Origin: CAVVUC01 sp963751395
GTDB lineage: Bacteria > Verrucomicrobiota > Verrucomicrobiia > Chthoniobacterales > Chthoniobacteraceae
DNA: 64,000 nucleotides
Direction: 5' to 3'
Assembly: GCA_963751395.1 (NCBI GenBank)
Contig: CAVVUC010000001.1
Coordinates: forward strand, 186,001 to 250,000
Under the pieces are notes generated by a model that was not told where the DNA came from, did no database searches, and was given only the letters and a program-made list of their open reading frames with translations. Made by a program: the position numbers and the translations under genes. Positions 23,922-32,788 of the stretch are shown piece by piece. Numbering within the stretch: position 1 is the stretch's first letter; every line of letters starts with the position of its first letter.

Positions 23922-25558
23922 GCGCGAATCCTTTCCAAGTTGTCGGAGAAGCGGCTCAGGGCTTCGCGCGACACGTCGTGCGTGCCGTACCACGCGCGCT
24001 CGAACACGGCGACGTTTTGGTCGAACGCGGCGAGCAGGTCGTCCCGTGTGCGCGCACGGCGGCGCAGCTCACGCCCGTAGTCGCGATTGGATTTGTGCTT
24101 TGCAATCGCGATCAGCTCGCGCCCGCCGAGGTGCGCCAGGCCCGAGAGATAGAAGGCGCGGAGCGCGAGCCGCAGTTCGCCGCGCTCGATCATTTCCCGG
24201 GCGAGTTGCAGCCAGCCGTCCTCGGGAAGCTGATCGGCGACGACATCCTCGGCGGCGAGATCGGGAGCGGCCTGAATCGCTTCGGCATGGACTTCGGTGA
24301 GGCGGTCGCGTTGCTGAAAGCGCTTCCACAAAAGGAACGCGAGCACGCAAGCGATGCCTCCTGTCAGCACGTAGAGCGTGACGCGCAGCGACTTCATCAA
24401 TGCCGCGCCGAACGGCTTGCGGCCGTCACTCTGCGTCTCGCGGCGCAGCAACCACGCGTCGATCCACTCTGCGACCGTGCGGAGCCAGCGCTTGAGCGGC
24501 TTGCCCCAGCTTTTAATCGTCTTGATCACGCCGTCGATAAATCTGCCGACGAGTCCCTTTGTCGAAGGCGGTGCCTTTTCGCGCGGCATGCGCCATGTGT
24601 ATTCGCGCCGTTCGAGGACCTGCCCGATCGCGTTGTCGAGTTCGGTCGGTGAAACCGGGACGATGGCGGCACTCGCTGTCGGCGAAGGGCGGGGCGCGAC
24701 GTCGGCGGCATTGGCGACACCGGCTGCGAGCAACAGCCCGGCCAAAACGACTGCGGCGGCGCCGGCGAACGATCGCAGTTCGATGCGCAGGTCGTCGCCC
24801 GATTGCAGCGAGCCGCCGTGGAAACAGCGCAGCACGTAGAGCGCGTGGTAAATCGGATTCATGCAGAGGTAGGTGCAGGCGCAGGTCGCGGCGAAAAAAG
24901 TCGAGTTGGCCAGGCTGTAATTGCTTTTCATGAACATCGTCTCGATGCCGAGAAACGTCTTCAGCATCCACGGCGCGGCGACGATTGCGCACGCGACATT
25001 TGCCCAGACGAAAACGCCGAAGCCGGTGAGCACGGAGAGCGCGAGGTGGTTCTGTCGCGGCCAGAGCTTCGCCTGCCGCGCCGCTTGCGCAAAGACCTCG
25101 CGGGCGTCGCCGGTCGTGCCGTCGCCGAGCGCGACGACGTTTTGGTAAAACGCATAGACCCAGCCGTATGGCAGCGTGATGAGCAACGCAACCGGCCTCA
25201 CAAAAAGAGCGGAGGGCTGGAGAATAGTTTGCACGGCGATCATTCGCGCGATGCGGGCGGCGGTCCAGCGCGGCGGCGGCTCGTCGGCGACCACGGCGCG
25301 AAGCCGCGAGGCAAACACGGCCTGCCAGCATTTCATCCAGACGAACAACAGCGCGAGCGTGAGCGCGCCTTCCTCGACGTGCTGGTAGGCGAACGCACCC
25401 TTGCTCATGTCGGCCCAGAAAAAAAGAAGCCCGAGCGTGAACGGAAAACTGCCGATGCAGCAGGCTGCCAGTGCGTTCAGCGGCGCGCGCCGAAGCAGAT
25501 GGATCGCTTCGTCGATGAGATCGAGCGCGGGCCTGCCGTCCTGTCGGTTCTTTTTCAC
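23915..25558 (-). CDS. Multi-pass membrane protein with C-terminal DUF4129 domain
   Basis: About 547 residues. The first half has about six membrane helices (LGLLFFWADMSKGAF; WMLKTFLGIETMFM region). A Pro/Ala-rich linker, another helix (LYVLTGGIACVLAFLLW) and the cytoplasmic DUF4129 domain (WLQLAREMIERGELRLALRA to NVAVFERAWYGTHDVSRE) follow. The GTG at 25558 (VKKNRQDGRPALDLID) overlaps the end of the upstream gene and is preferred over a far longer frame. DUF4129 is often fused to transglutaminase, but here the N-terminal part is a membrane domain with no Cys-His-Asp triad visible. Confidence 0.75.
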   Translation of the reverse strand: MKKNRQDGRPALDLIDEAIHLLRRAPLNALAACCIGSFPFTLGLLFFWADMSKGAFAYQHVEEGALTLALLFVWMKCWQAVFASRLRAVVADEPPPRWTAARIARMIAVQTILQPSALFVRPVALLITLPYGWVYAFYQNVVALGDGTTGDAREVFAQAARQAKLWPRQNHLALSVLTGFGVFVWANVACAIVAAPWMLKTFLGIETMFMKSNYSLANSTFFAATCACTYLCMNPIYHALYVLRCFHGGSLQSGDDLRIELRSFAGAAAVVLAGLLLAAGVANAADVAPRPSPTASAAIVPVSPTELDNAIGQVLERREYTWRMPREKAPPSTKGLVGRFIDGVIKTIKSWGKPLKRWLRTVAEWIDAWLLRRETQSDGRKPFGAALMKSLRVTLYVLTGGIACVLAFLLWKRFQQRDRLTEVHAEAIQAAPDLAAEDVVADQLPEDGWLQLAREMIERGELRLALRAFYLSGLAHLGGRELIAIAKHKSNRDYGRELRRRARTRDDLLAAFDQNVAVFERAWYGTHDVSREALSRFSDNLERIRAC

Positions 25559-25881
25559 TCCGATTCGTCCAGATGCCAGAGCGTGCCGTCGTGAAACGAG
25601 GTTGGAATGGTGAGCAACAGCCGCCCCGCGAAATAGAAAAAGAGCCACGCCGTAAAGATGCCGAGCGCGAGTTGCAGCGCCCGGAAAACTCCGGCAAACC
25701 GGGCGGCTTTCGTTTCCGATTTGCGCGCGACTTTTTTCAAACAAGTCGCGCAGACCACGCGGTCGTCGTGCTCAACGACGCATTCGCGACAAAAAAATCC
25801 GCCGCACTCGGGGCAGCGCGCGACGGCCTCGCGATCGGCGTGGTGGAGACAGCGTTGTTGGACGAGGAGCGGCGGTGCCAT
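25555..25881 (-). CDS. Small B-box/zinc-ribbon protein with one membrane helix
   Basis: 108 residues. The N-terminus has a B-box-like zinc-binding array (CLHHADREAVARCPECGGFFCRECVVEHDDR split by spacing Cx2C, Cx2C, CxTC), and a hydrophobic helix (LALGIFTAWLFFYFAGRLLL) follows. Proteins with this head-plus-helix build precede membrane operons in Planctomycetes and Verrucomicrobia. Partners are unknown. The stop overlaps the start of the DUF4129 gene. A related but longer protein is encoded at 26991-27569 in the same cluster. Confidence 0.6.
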   Translation of the reverse strand: MAPPLLVQQRCLHHADREAVARCPECGGFFCRECVVEHDDRVVCATCLKKVARKSETKAARFAGVFRALQLALGIFTAWLFFYFAGRLLLTIPTSFHDGTLWHLDESE

Positions 25882-25889
25882 GGGGACGA

Positions 25890-26984
25890 TCAGTAATCGT
25901 AGCGCGCGCTGTCGGCAGGTCGCAGGAATCCCGTGCTGCGCCGGAAACTGCGGAGCAGCAGCAAGCCCGAGATGCCGAGCCCGCTCGAAGCAACCACCAT
26001 GAATGCGCGCGTGCCGACGCGCCACGGGGAATGAATCGAGTAACTTTCGTTCACGAACTTCAGCATCTGCCATTGGTCGTTCGCGATTTTCGGATGCTGC
26101 ATCACCACGACGATCGTGTTCACGTAACCGATAAGACCGTAAATGCAGATGAACGCCATCGCGCCCCAAGTCACGCCGCGCAACGCTTTGCCCGCGAGGC
26201 TTTGGTGTTGTTTCACGAGCGAGACGATCCCCAAAATTGCGGCGGCGGCAACGCATGCGGTGATGACCAAACTGAACGCGATGTGGTTGTGAAAAATGCT
26301 GAGGCCGGTGAGCAATCCGGTCGCGATCAGCAGCGTGAAAAGCCACTGGTGCATCGCGCCCCGGTAGTTCAGCTCGCGCCGGAGAGTCCCTGGCATTCCC
26401 GTGCCTGGAATGATGCGCGGCGGCGTGGTGCGCACCATCTCGGCGACCTTGGCGGGAAGGTCGTCCGGACTGATCGCGCCTTGGGCGTGCTCGATGAGCG
26501 GACGCAATTGACCGAACACCTTTTGCGCGGTGCCAAGCCGGTTGAGCGACGGCAGTTCCTCTGTGCTCACGGGCGTCTGAATTTGCGCGAGGCAGCTCGG
26601 GCCGCGGAGAAGATTGATCACGAACAAAATCGTGAAACCCACCGCCAACACGCCGGTTACCCAGGCGCCTGCGTAGAAAGTCGAATCGCGGCGAACTGTC
26701 TTGAAGAGCGGCTCGCTCCAGCCGTAGGCGAAGGCGGCGACGCACGCGAACCAGAGCACGCCGAGGATGATGTTCCAGATCATCGCGCGCTTCGTCTTGC
26801 AGACCACCAGCGCCTGGATGTCGGAAAAGTAAAACCGCTTGTAGGTCTGCATCCATCCCATCGACGTGACGCGGAGCAGGTGATCCTTTGCGAGAAAAAG
26901 CCGCGAGGAAGTGCGGACGAGCGCGCTCACCCCTGTCCTTGCCCTGCCGCGTCCCGGTAATCGTCGGTATTCTTTTTCGGCCAT
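25890..26984 (-). CDS. Hypothetical multi-pass membrane protein
   Basis: 364 residues with an Arg-rich cytoplasmic N-terminus (MAEKEYRRLPGRGRARTG), then a cluster of membrane helices: two at about 68-125 (MIWNIILGVLWFACVAAFAY; WVTGVLAVGFTILFVI), a soluble loop of about 85 residues, and four more at about 210-345. No family is recognised. It lies between two zinc-ribbon membrane proteins in the 11-gene cluster, with 8- and 6-base gaps, so it is surely part of that operon. Confidence 0.7.
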   Translation of the reverse strand: MAEKEYRRLPGRGRARTGVSALVRTSSRLFLAKDHLLRVTSMGWMQTYKRFYFSDIQALVVCKTKRAMIWNIILGVLWFACVAAFAYGWSEPLFKTVRRDSTFYAGAWVTGVLAVGFTILFVINLLRGPSCLAQIQTPVSTEELPSLNRLGTAQKVFGQLRPLIEHAQGAISPDDLPAKVAEMVRTTPPRIIPGTGMPGTLRRELNYRGAMHQWLFTLLIATGLLTGLSIFHNHIAFSLVITACVAAAAILGIVSLVKQHQSLAGKALRGVTWGAMAFICIYGLIGYVNTIVVVMQHPKIANDQWQMLKFVNESYSIHSPWRVGTRAFMVVASSGLGISGLLLLRSFRRSTGFLRPADSARYDY

Positions 26985-26990
26985 GTTTTT

Positions 26991-27569
26991 CTAACGCCTG
27001 AAGAAAGCCGCGTAGATGCCCACGCACCAGCCGAGGATCTCCGCCCCCGCGAAAAAGATCGCGATGATGAACCGCATCTTCGTCCGCGGCACGAGGCTCG
27101 TCGGCGCATTCCAGTATCGCAGCGAAATGAAAATCGCGGCGGGCGCGGTGATGAGCGTGAAAGGCCAGATGATCAGCGGGAGAACGGCGAGGCTGAGCGC
27201 GAGATTGTCGTAAAGCGTCCGCTCGTTTTCGAGGTTCTTCAGCTTTCCCTTTTTCCGGCCTGAATCGAGGCAGTTCGGGCAAAGATGCCGGCCGTTGAGT
27301 TCGACATCGCAGAGCGCGCAGAGGAAGCGCCCGCAGCTTTCGCAGGTGGCGGCGGCGCGCTTCTGCGGATGGTAAAAGCAGCCCGCCTCGTCCGGGGTGA
27401 GCAGCGTTTCGGGACCCGGACCGCGTTCGATGGCTTGGAAGAGCGCGGGAAACACGTCCACGCGAACCGGTGTGCCGCAGGCCGGGCAGGGCTGCAGCAG
27501 GCCGCTGTTAAAGCCTTCGCCAAGCAGCGTCGCCTGGCACTTGACGCAAGTGACGTTGCGGGAAGCCAT
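26991..27569 (-). CDS. Zinc-ribbon/B-box membrane protein
   Basis: 192 residues. An N-terminal zinc ribbon (CVKCQATLL ... CPACGTP) and a B-box-like motif (CFYHPQKRAAATCESCGRFLCALCDVEL, CPNC) are followed by two to three membrane helices (LALSLAVLPLIIWPFTLI; FIIAIFFAGAEILGWCVGI). Eight to ten cysteines form at least two metal sites. The family is common in Verrucomicrobia but has no known function. It sits within the 11-gene cluster. Confidence 0.65.
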   Translation of the reverse strand: MASRNVTCVKCQATLLGEGFNSGLLQPCPACGTPVRVDVFPALFQAIERGPGPETLLTPDEAGCFYHPQKRAAATCESCGRFLCALCDVELNGRHLCPNCLDSGRKKGKLKNLENERTLYDNLALSLAVLPLIIWPFTLITAPAAIFISLRYWNAPTSLVPRTKMRFIIAIFFAGAEILGWCVGIYAAFFRR

Positions 27570-27576
27570 GCGAGGC

Positions 27577-28320
27577 TTACGCCTTGATCACGCGCGTGTC
27601 GCAGATGCGGTCGTGCAACGCCCGTTTCTGCTCGTCGAAGGCGACCATGAGATAGCCTATGCCGAGCGCAAGACCGCTGAGCCATTCGCCAAAGAAGCGT
27701 CCGCACGCCCGTCCATAGGTGAGCGGGCTGCCATCGGGCCGGATGACTTTCAGGCCGCACGCCATCTTGCCGGGTGTCGCTCCAAATTTTCCGAGAAAGT
27801 AAATCACGTAGGCTGCATTGAGCACCACGCCCCCGAGCGCGGCGATGACTTTGATGATCGTCAACGACTGTTGCGAGCTTCCCATCACCGCCCCCATCAA
27901 CGCCCCGAGCACTCCGCCGAGGAGCATCCGGACAACGAGAAGGATGATGCCGTCAATGATCTTCGCGCCGGCACGAATCCAGAAGCCGGCGTAAACAACC
28001 TCCCCCGGCATGTGGACGCCCTCCTTCATCTTCTGCACGGCGATCGGCTTGCAACCGGCACAGACCCAGTTGTTCTCGATCCGGATGACTTGATCGGGAG
28101 GAAACGAGTTGCCGCATTCCGAGCAACGCACTTCGGAAAGAACCTGCTGCGTTCCGCTTGATGAAGCGGTTGCGACGGTCGAATAGGGAGCCCAGTTGGC
28201 CATTCCTTCCCGCCACACGAGTGTTTCGGGTGTGATTTTTCCGTTTGCGATCAACGCGGTCCAATCGGTCTCGGTGACCGGACCGATTTGCTGCGTGCCA
28301 TCTGAGTAATACCAGTTCAT
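27577..28320 (-). CDS. GYF_2 (DUF4339) and RDD domain membrane protein
   Basis: 247 residues. The start MNWYYSDGTQQIGPVTETDW, with LVWREGMANW, is a GYF_2 domain, a small peptide-binding fold. A zinc-ribbon-like piece (CSECGNSFPPDQV ... CAGCK) follows, then an RDD membrane domain (GFWIRAGAKIIDGIILLVV; GKMACGLKVIRPDGSPLTYGRA). GYF_2-RDD fusions are frequent in Verrucomicrobia and Planctomycetes. It is the second gene of the cluster, after a GYF_2 protein that has the same N-terminus. Confidence 0.82.
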   Translation of the reverse strand: MNWYYSDGTQQIGPVTETDWTALIANGKITPETLVWREGMANWAPYSTVATASSSGTQQVLSEVRCSECGNSFPPDQVIRIENNWVCAGCKPIAVQKMKEGVHMPGEVVYAGFWIRAGAKIIDGIILLVVRMLLGGVLGALMGAVMGSSQQSLTIIKVIAALGGVVLNAAYVIYFLGKFGATPGKMACGLKVIRPDGSPLTYGRACGRFFGEWLSGLALGIGYLMVAFDEQKRALHDRICDTRVIKA

Positions 28321-28387
28321 TTGTTGTAGCCTTCTGTTTTGAAGTTGCGGGACTCTATCGACACCTCGGAAAACAGTGAAGCCGAAA

Positions 28388-29344
28388 TCATCCAGCCTGC
28401 GGGACTGCCTGCCCGCGGTCGCCGAAAAGGTCTTCGTAAGCGAACATCTCCGCGCCGATGTAGATCGGAAAAGTGATGAGAATTCCGACGCCGAAAAGCA
28501 CGACACCCGATGCCGCAATGAGACCCGCGGCGCACAGCAGCAACGCAATTCGCCAGGCGTTGCCGTTGACCACGCGGCGGCTGATTTCCATCGCGTGCCA
28601 GAAGTGCATTTCCTTGTCGATCGTGAGCTGGAGAGAGAACACCCAGATGAAACTGAGGTAGGCCAGCGGCAGCACGCCGAGGCTGAGGACCAGAAGCGCC
28701 TGCAACGCTTTTTGCATGTCGATCTCCTGCTGCATCTGCGGCATCATGCTTAGTCCCGGTGCGACGCAGATGTAAGAGATCACCGAGGTCACGAGTCCGT
28801 TGAGCAGGAGCTGCTTGAAACATTTTCCAAACCCGCTGAAGGCGTCCCCCGTTCCCGCCTGCAAGCCGCGAATGAGCTTGAGGTAAAACACGTAGAGCCC
28901 GCCCAGCATCGGTCCCTTTATGAAAATGGGCACCACCAGGCCGATGTAGCGGATACTGCTCGCAAGGAAAAGGAGCAGGCAGATAAACGCGGTGACGCTG
29001 ACGATGCGTCCGAAGTTTTGCATCACAAATTCCCAAGACCGGCCAATGCAGCTCCAAACCTCGATCGTGTGTCCGCGCGCAAGAATCGCCTCCGCGTAAG
29101 CGCGCGGATCGGAGCTGTCGGGCAGGCTCGGCAGGACCGGAGGCGGCGCGGTGACAGGAACTGGCAGCGGATCGGGCGCGGCCTCGGGCGCGGCGACCAC
29201 TTCCCGACGGGGCAGCCACTTTGTCATCCCCTCGTGCCAGACAAGCGTGTCCGGCCCGATGCGGCCTTCACGCACGAGGCGCTCGAATTCGTTTTCGTGG
29301 AGTGGTCCGACTGGCGCTTTTCCGTCGGCGTAATACCAATTCAT
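28388..29344 (-). CDS. GYF_2 (DUF4339) domain multi-pass membrane protein
   Basis: 318 residues. It begins MNWYYADGKAPVGPLHENEF with LVWHEGMTKWLPR (GYF_2), then a Pro-rich linker (about 65-95) and a membrane domain of four to six helices starting at about 135 (IVSVTAFICLLLFLASSI; LVTSVISYICVAPGL; IALLLCAAGLIAASGVVLFG). The membrane part resembles DUF975/glycerophosphoryl-diester type integral proteins only loosely. First gene of the 11-gene cluster. A 267-base stretch without gene separates it from lptF/G. Confidence 0.72.
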   Translation of the reverse strand: MNWYYADGKAPVGPLHENEFERLVREGRIGPDTLVWHEGMTKWLPRREVVAAPEAAPDPLPVPVTAPPPVLPSLPDSSDPRAYAEAILARGHTIEVWSCIGRSWEFVMQNFGRIVSVTAFICLLLFLASSIRYIGLVVPIFIKGPMLGGLYVFYLKLIRGLQAGTGDAFSGFGKCFKQLLLNGLVTSVISYICVAPGLSMMPQMQQEIDMQKALQALLVLSLGVLPLAYLSFIWVFSLQLTIDKEMHFWHAMEISRRVVNGNAWRIALLLCAAGLIAASGVVLFGVGILITFPIYIGAEMFAYEDLFGDRGQAVPQAG

Positions 29345-29611
29345 ACAGGCGCGGCACCGTAGGGAGCCAGCGGGGAAAATCAAAGCAAAACTCGCGGGCC
29401 GCGGCGCAGCTTCGCGACGAAGGACAGCTGTTACGCCAGGCTTGGTCGCGACTCCGGCAAAGGTCCCCTTGAGCCGCGGTTCCACTATTTGGCAAGGTCC
29501 TCAAGCGGTTCTGAACCGGCTGGGTGGAATCCTAAATCCGGCTGTTGAGTTACCCGACAGCGAACTAAATGCGCAAAGCAGTAAAAGTCCGGAACGCCTG
29601 GCGCCTGCCCG

Positions 29612-30721
29612 CTACTTCCTGTTCAGCCGCCAGAACATGTAGCTGCCGAGCGAGATGAAAAGGACGTTCGGAGCCCAGATGAGCAGCTCGGGATGGAATT
29701 TCGGATTATCGCGGAGCGTGTTGGCGATGATGATGAAGAAGAAATAAACGAATGCCACCACGACACTCAGCAGAAACCCGATCGAGGTTTCGCGCCGGTG
29801 CGCCGTGATCGCGAGCGGCACGCCGATCAGCGCAAATGCAAACGAGGCCAGGGAAAACGAGAACCGCTTGTTCGTTTCGGTGCGTTTCGCGGTGCGCTGG
29901 TTGATATCGCTTTCCGATTCCTTGTTTCTCAGGAGTTCCTTCAAGGTCATCTGGCTAAGTCCCTTCCCCCGCTTGCTCCGTTCATAGAGTTCCGTCAGGG
30001 AGATCGGAAATACTGTTTCCTTGATGGTGATGCCCTGCTGGATTCTTGTCAGGTCACCGGGATTTTGCGGGTCGCGGCGCTCGTAACGCCCGTCGTTGAT
30101 GTGGAGGAGGACCTGCTGGTGCTTGGGATCGGTTTCCAGTTCGCCGCTCTTGGCGTGGATCACGTTCAGCGGCTCGTCGTCCTTGGTCAGTTCATAGACA
30201 AGGATGTTGCGCAGTTTCGTGCCCTCTTTTTTCTCGACGTAGATTCGCTTGCCCGGGAATTCGTCAATGACATGGTCGTTGCCGAACATCGCGATCGGAT
30301 TGGCGGTGACGATGTGGAAGAGGGAGTTCTTCATTTTCACCTGCGCACGGGGAGCCACCTCGATGTTGATCCAGAAGCAGACGCCGACGGCAACGGCTGT
30401 GAGCGCGAAGACCGCCACGCAGGTGCGGGCGATGCTGACGCCGTTGGAACGCAGCGCGACCAGTTCGTTCTCGGCCGACATTTTTCCGAAGACGAGCAGG
30501 ACGGCGGTGAGGAATCCCCAGGGGATCGTGAACGTGAGCGAGAAGGGCAGGATGTAGGCGATGAAGCTGATGACGTATTCCAAGGGCACCTCCCGATTGA
30601 CGAGCAGATCGAGCAGTTGCTTGAAGACGTTGCCGAGCACGAGCACGAGGCTCAACACCGCGATGGCGAAAAGCGAGGTCATCAGGATTTCTCTGCCAAC
30701 GTAGCGGTCGAGCAATTTCAT
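29612..30721 (-). CDS. LptF/LptG family lipopolysaccharide export permease
   Basis: 369 residues of the YjgP/YjgQ family: N-terminal LLDRYVGREILMTSLFAIAVL, the conserved TFTIPWGFLTAVLLVFGKMSAENELVALRSNG coupling region, a periplasmic beta-jellyroll middle (about 120-260) and three C-terminal helices (IGVPLAITAHRRETSIGF). LptF and LptG form the inner-membrane ABC transporter with LptB and extract LPS. Only one permease is here, so its partner lies elsewhere. Which of F or G it is cannot be decided from sequence. Confidence 0.88.
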   Translation of the reverse strand: MKLLDRYVGREILMTSLFAIAVLSLVLVLGNVFKQLLDLLVNREVPLEYVISFIAYILPFSLTFTIPWGFLTAVLLVFGKMSAENELVALRSNGVSIARTCVAVFALTAVAVGVCFWINIEVAPRAQVKMKNSLFHIVTANPIAMFGNDHVIDEFPGKRIYVEKKEGTKLRNILVYELTKDDEPLNVIHAKSGELETDPKHQQVLLHINDGRYERRDPQNPGDLTRIQQGITIKETVFPISLTELYERSKRGKGLSQMTLKELLRNKESESDINQRTAKRTETNKRFSFSLASFAFALIGVPLAITAHRRETSIGFLLSVVVAFVYFFFIIIANTLRDNPKFHPELLIWAPNVLFISLGSYMFWRLNRK

Positions 30722-30809
30722 CGTGCGAAGCGTGGATGCTCAACGCGCCAGCCGCTCGTTGCAAGGATTTTGGAAGAAGCCGGCGAAACCGCGCTTCGGA
30801 CGCCGGCGA

Positions 30810-32780
30810 TCAGCGGGACTTGCGGCGTTTCGGAGTTGCCGCTCCCGGTCTGCCCGCCGGTTCTCCCGCGCTCTTCGTTTTCGCGGGCACCCACATCGTG
30901 AAGCGGCTCCCCTTTCCCGGAGCGCTGAAGATCTCGATGTTTCCGCCCAGCAGTTCCAGTCGCTCGCGGATGTTGAAAAGGCCGAAGCCGGCGGGATCTG
31001 CCGTGCGCGACAACACGGTCTTCGAATCGAAACCGGCACCCTTGTCGGAAACAACGATGCAGAGCCGATCGCCCTTGGATTCCACTTCGACCGAGGCTGT
31101 CCGGACTTTTGCATGCTTGGTTACGTTGAACAGCAGCTCCTTCAGGAACCGGAAAAGCAGAAGGGTGATGTCCTTGGAAATGGGGCAGCCTGTCGCGCGA
31201 CCGACCTTCAACGCCACGGACAGTCCGTGCTTTTCCTTCGTCCAGCCGCACAGCCATTCGAGTGCCGGAACGAGCCCCGACTCCAGGAGGACGGGCGGGC
31301 AGAGATCGCCAGTGAGTGAGCGCGAGCACTTGAGCGCCTGGTCGGTCAGGTTCCGGACCTCGCGGGCCGCTGCGCTGGACTCCGGATTTGCGTGCAGCGG
31401 AATGAGGTGCAGATGAATGCTGGCCAGCAACTGCTGGAGGTCATCGTGCAAAACCTCGGCCAGACGGCGGCGCTCCCGCTGCTCGGCCAGTGTCAGTTCG
31501 AAAGCCAGCGCCCGGAGTTCTGCGGTGCGTTGCTCGAGCGCGGCGGTCGTTTCTTTGATCTGCTGCCCGGCCAGCTTCCGCTCGGTAATGTCGCGAAAGA
31601 CATGCAGCGACGCCGGTCGGCCCTCGTGGAGGAAGGGCGCTGCGGTGACTTCGATGTCCACCCGCTTTCCATCCAGCCGCTGAATCGCTCCGTCGTGGGG
31701 TGCCGCCAAACCCTTGCCTTTGGCGATCAGGTCCAGATTTTTGCGAAGCGCCGAATGCCGGTCTTTTGGAACGCCTTTGAAAACATCCATGCCGATCAGC
31801 TCCGCGGCGTTCCTCGCTCCGAAAATCTCGACAGCCGCGCAGTTGGCGTAGGCGATCCTGGCGTCGCATATCACGGTGACTCCGATTGGCAGGAATCGAA
31901 CAAGCGCGCGGAATCGCTCCTCGCTGGCCTTCAGTTCGGCGGTGCGTTCCTCGACACGCCGCTCCAGACCGTCGCGCGCCGCCTCCAGCAACTGCTCGAC
32001 CTCTTTTTGTCTGGTGATGTCCTCGTAAGTCCCGAGCACGCCGATGATGCTGCCGTCCTTGTCGTGCAGGGGAACTTTGCTCGTCCTCAACCATAGACGC
32101 GTTCCATCGGGCTTGATGAGCGGTTCCTCATAACCCAGCTTTGGGATGCCTGTCTCGATCACCTGCCTGTCGTCTTTGGTGTAAAGATCGGCCAACGGCT
32201 TCGGAGAAAGCTGGTATTCGTTCTTCCCGACGATCTCGCCCGGGTCTTCATGGCCGTCGTCCCTGGCGAGTGACAAGTTGCACCCGAGATATTTCCCATT
32301 CCGGTCTTTCCAGAAAACGCGCTGCGGAATCGTATCGAGCACCAACTGAAGCATCTGGCGGGATTTGAACAATTCCTCGTCCGTCCGCTTGCGCCGGCTG
32401 ATGTCGCGCAGGATGCCCATCGCCCGCCCGTCAGGCAGAAGGCTGGCGTTGACCTCTCCGGGAAAAGTCGAGCCGTCCTTGCGAAGGATCTCCCATTCGG
32501 AAATCTGCGGCTCACCTTTGAGGATCCGCTCGAACAACTGCGGCAAGCGGGCTCGTTCTTTCGGAAGGAGAATATCAACCATGCTCAGACCGAGCACTTC
32601 CTGACGGGAGTAACCGATCAACTCCGCGCCGCGAGGGTTGACGTCCACGTAACGCCCGTTCGCATCCGCGATGAAAATGGCGTCGCCCGCGTTTTCAAAG
32701 AGCGCCCGGTAGCTGCACTCCTCCGTGGCGGCCCTCTTTGCGGGACGCTTCACTCCGGAGCTCACCATCTTCTTTTTCAT
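30810..32780 (-). CDS. Multi-PAS sensor histidine kinase with HisKA_3 dimerisation domain
   Basis: 656 residues without membrane helices. Three PAS domains lie at about 24-137 (ALFENAGDAIFIADANG), 140-265 and 290-415, followed by a HisKA_3 (NarL-type) domain with the phosphorylated histidine in RRRLAEVLHDDLQQLLASIH and a HATPase domain (FLKELLFNVTKHAKV, SDKGAGFD, GFGLFNIRERLELLGG). It should sense a cytoplasmic signal and phosphorylate a LuxR-type response regulator, but none is next to it. It follows the halogenase-like gene by eight bases on the same strand, so it may be expressed with it. Confidence 0.88.
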   Translation of the reverse strand: MKKKMVSSGVKRPAKRAATEECSYRALFENAGDAIFIADANGRYVDVNPRGAELIGYSRQEVLGLSMVDILLPKERARLPQLFERILKGEPQISEWEILRKDGSTFPGEVNASLLPDGRAMGILRDISRRKRTDEELFKSRQMLQLVLDTIPQRVFWKDRNGKYLGCNLSLARDDGHEDPGEIVGKNEYQLSPKPLADLYTKDDRQVIETGIPKLGYEEPLIKPDGTRLWLRTSKVPLHDKDGSIIGVLGTYEDITRQKEVEQLLEAARDGLERRVEERTAELKASEERFRALVRFLPIGVTVICDARIAYANCAAVEIFGARNAAELIGMDVFKGVPKDRHSALRKNLDLIAKGKGLAAPHDGAIQRLDGKRVDIEVTAAPFLHEGRPASLHVFRDITERKLAGQQIKETTAALEQRTAELRALAFELTLAEQRERRRLAEVLHDDLQQLLASIHLHLIPLHANPESSAAAREVRNLTDQALKCSRSLTGDLCPPVLLESGLVPALEWLCGWTKEKHGLSVALKVGRATGCPISKDITLLLFRFLKELLFNVTKHAKVRTASVEVESKGDRLCIVVSDKGAGFDSKTVLSRTADPAGFGLFNIRERLELLGGNIEIFSAPGKGSRFTMWVPAKTKSAGEPAGRPGAATPKRRKSR

Positions 32781-32788
32781 TCAAGAGT

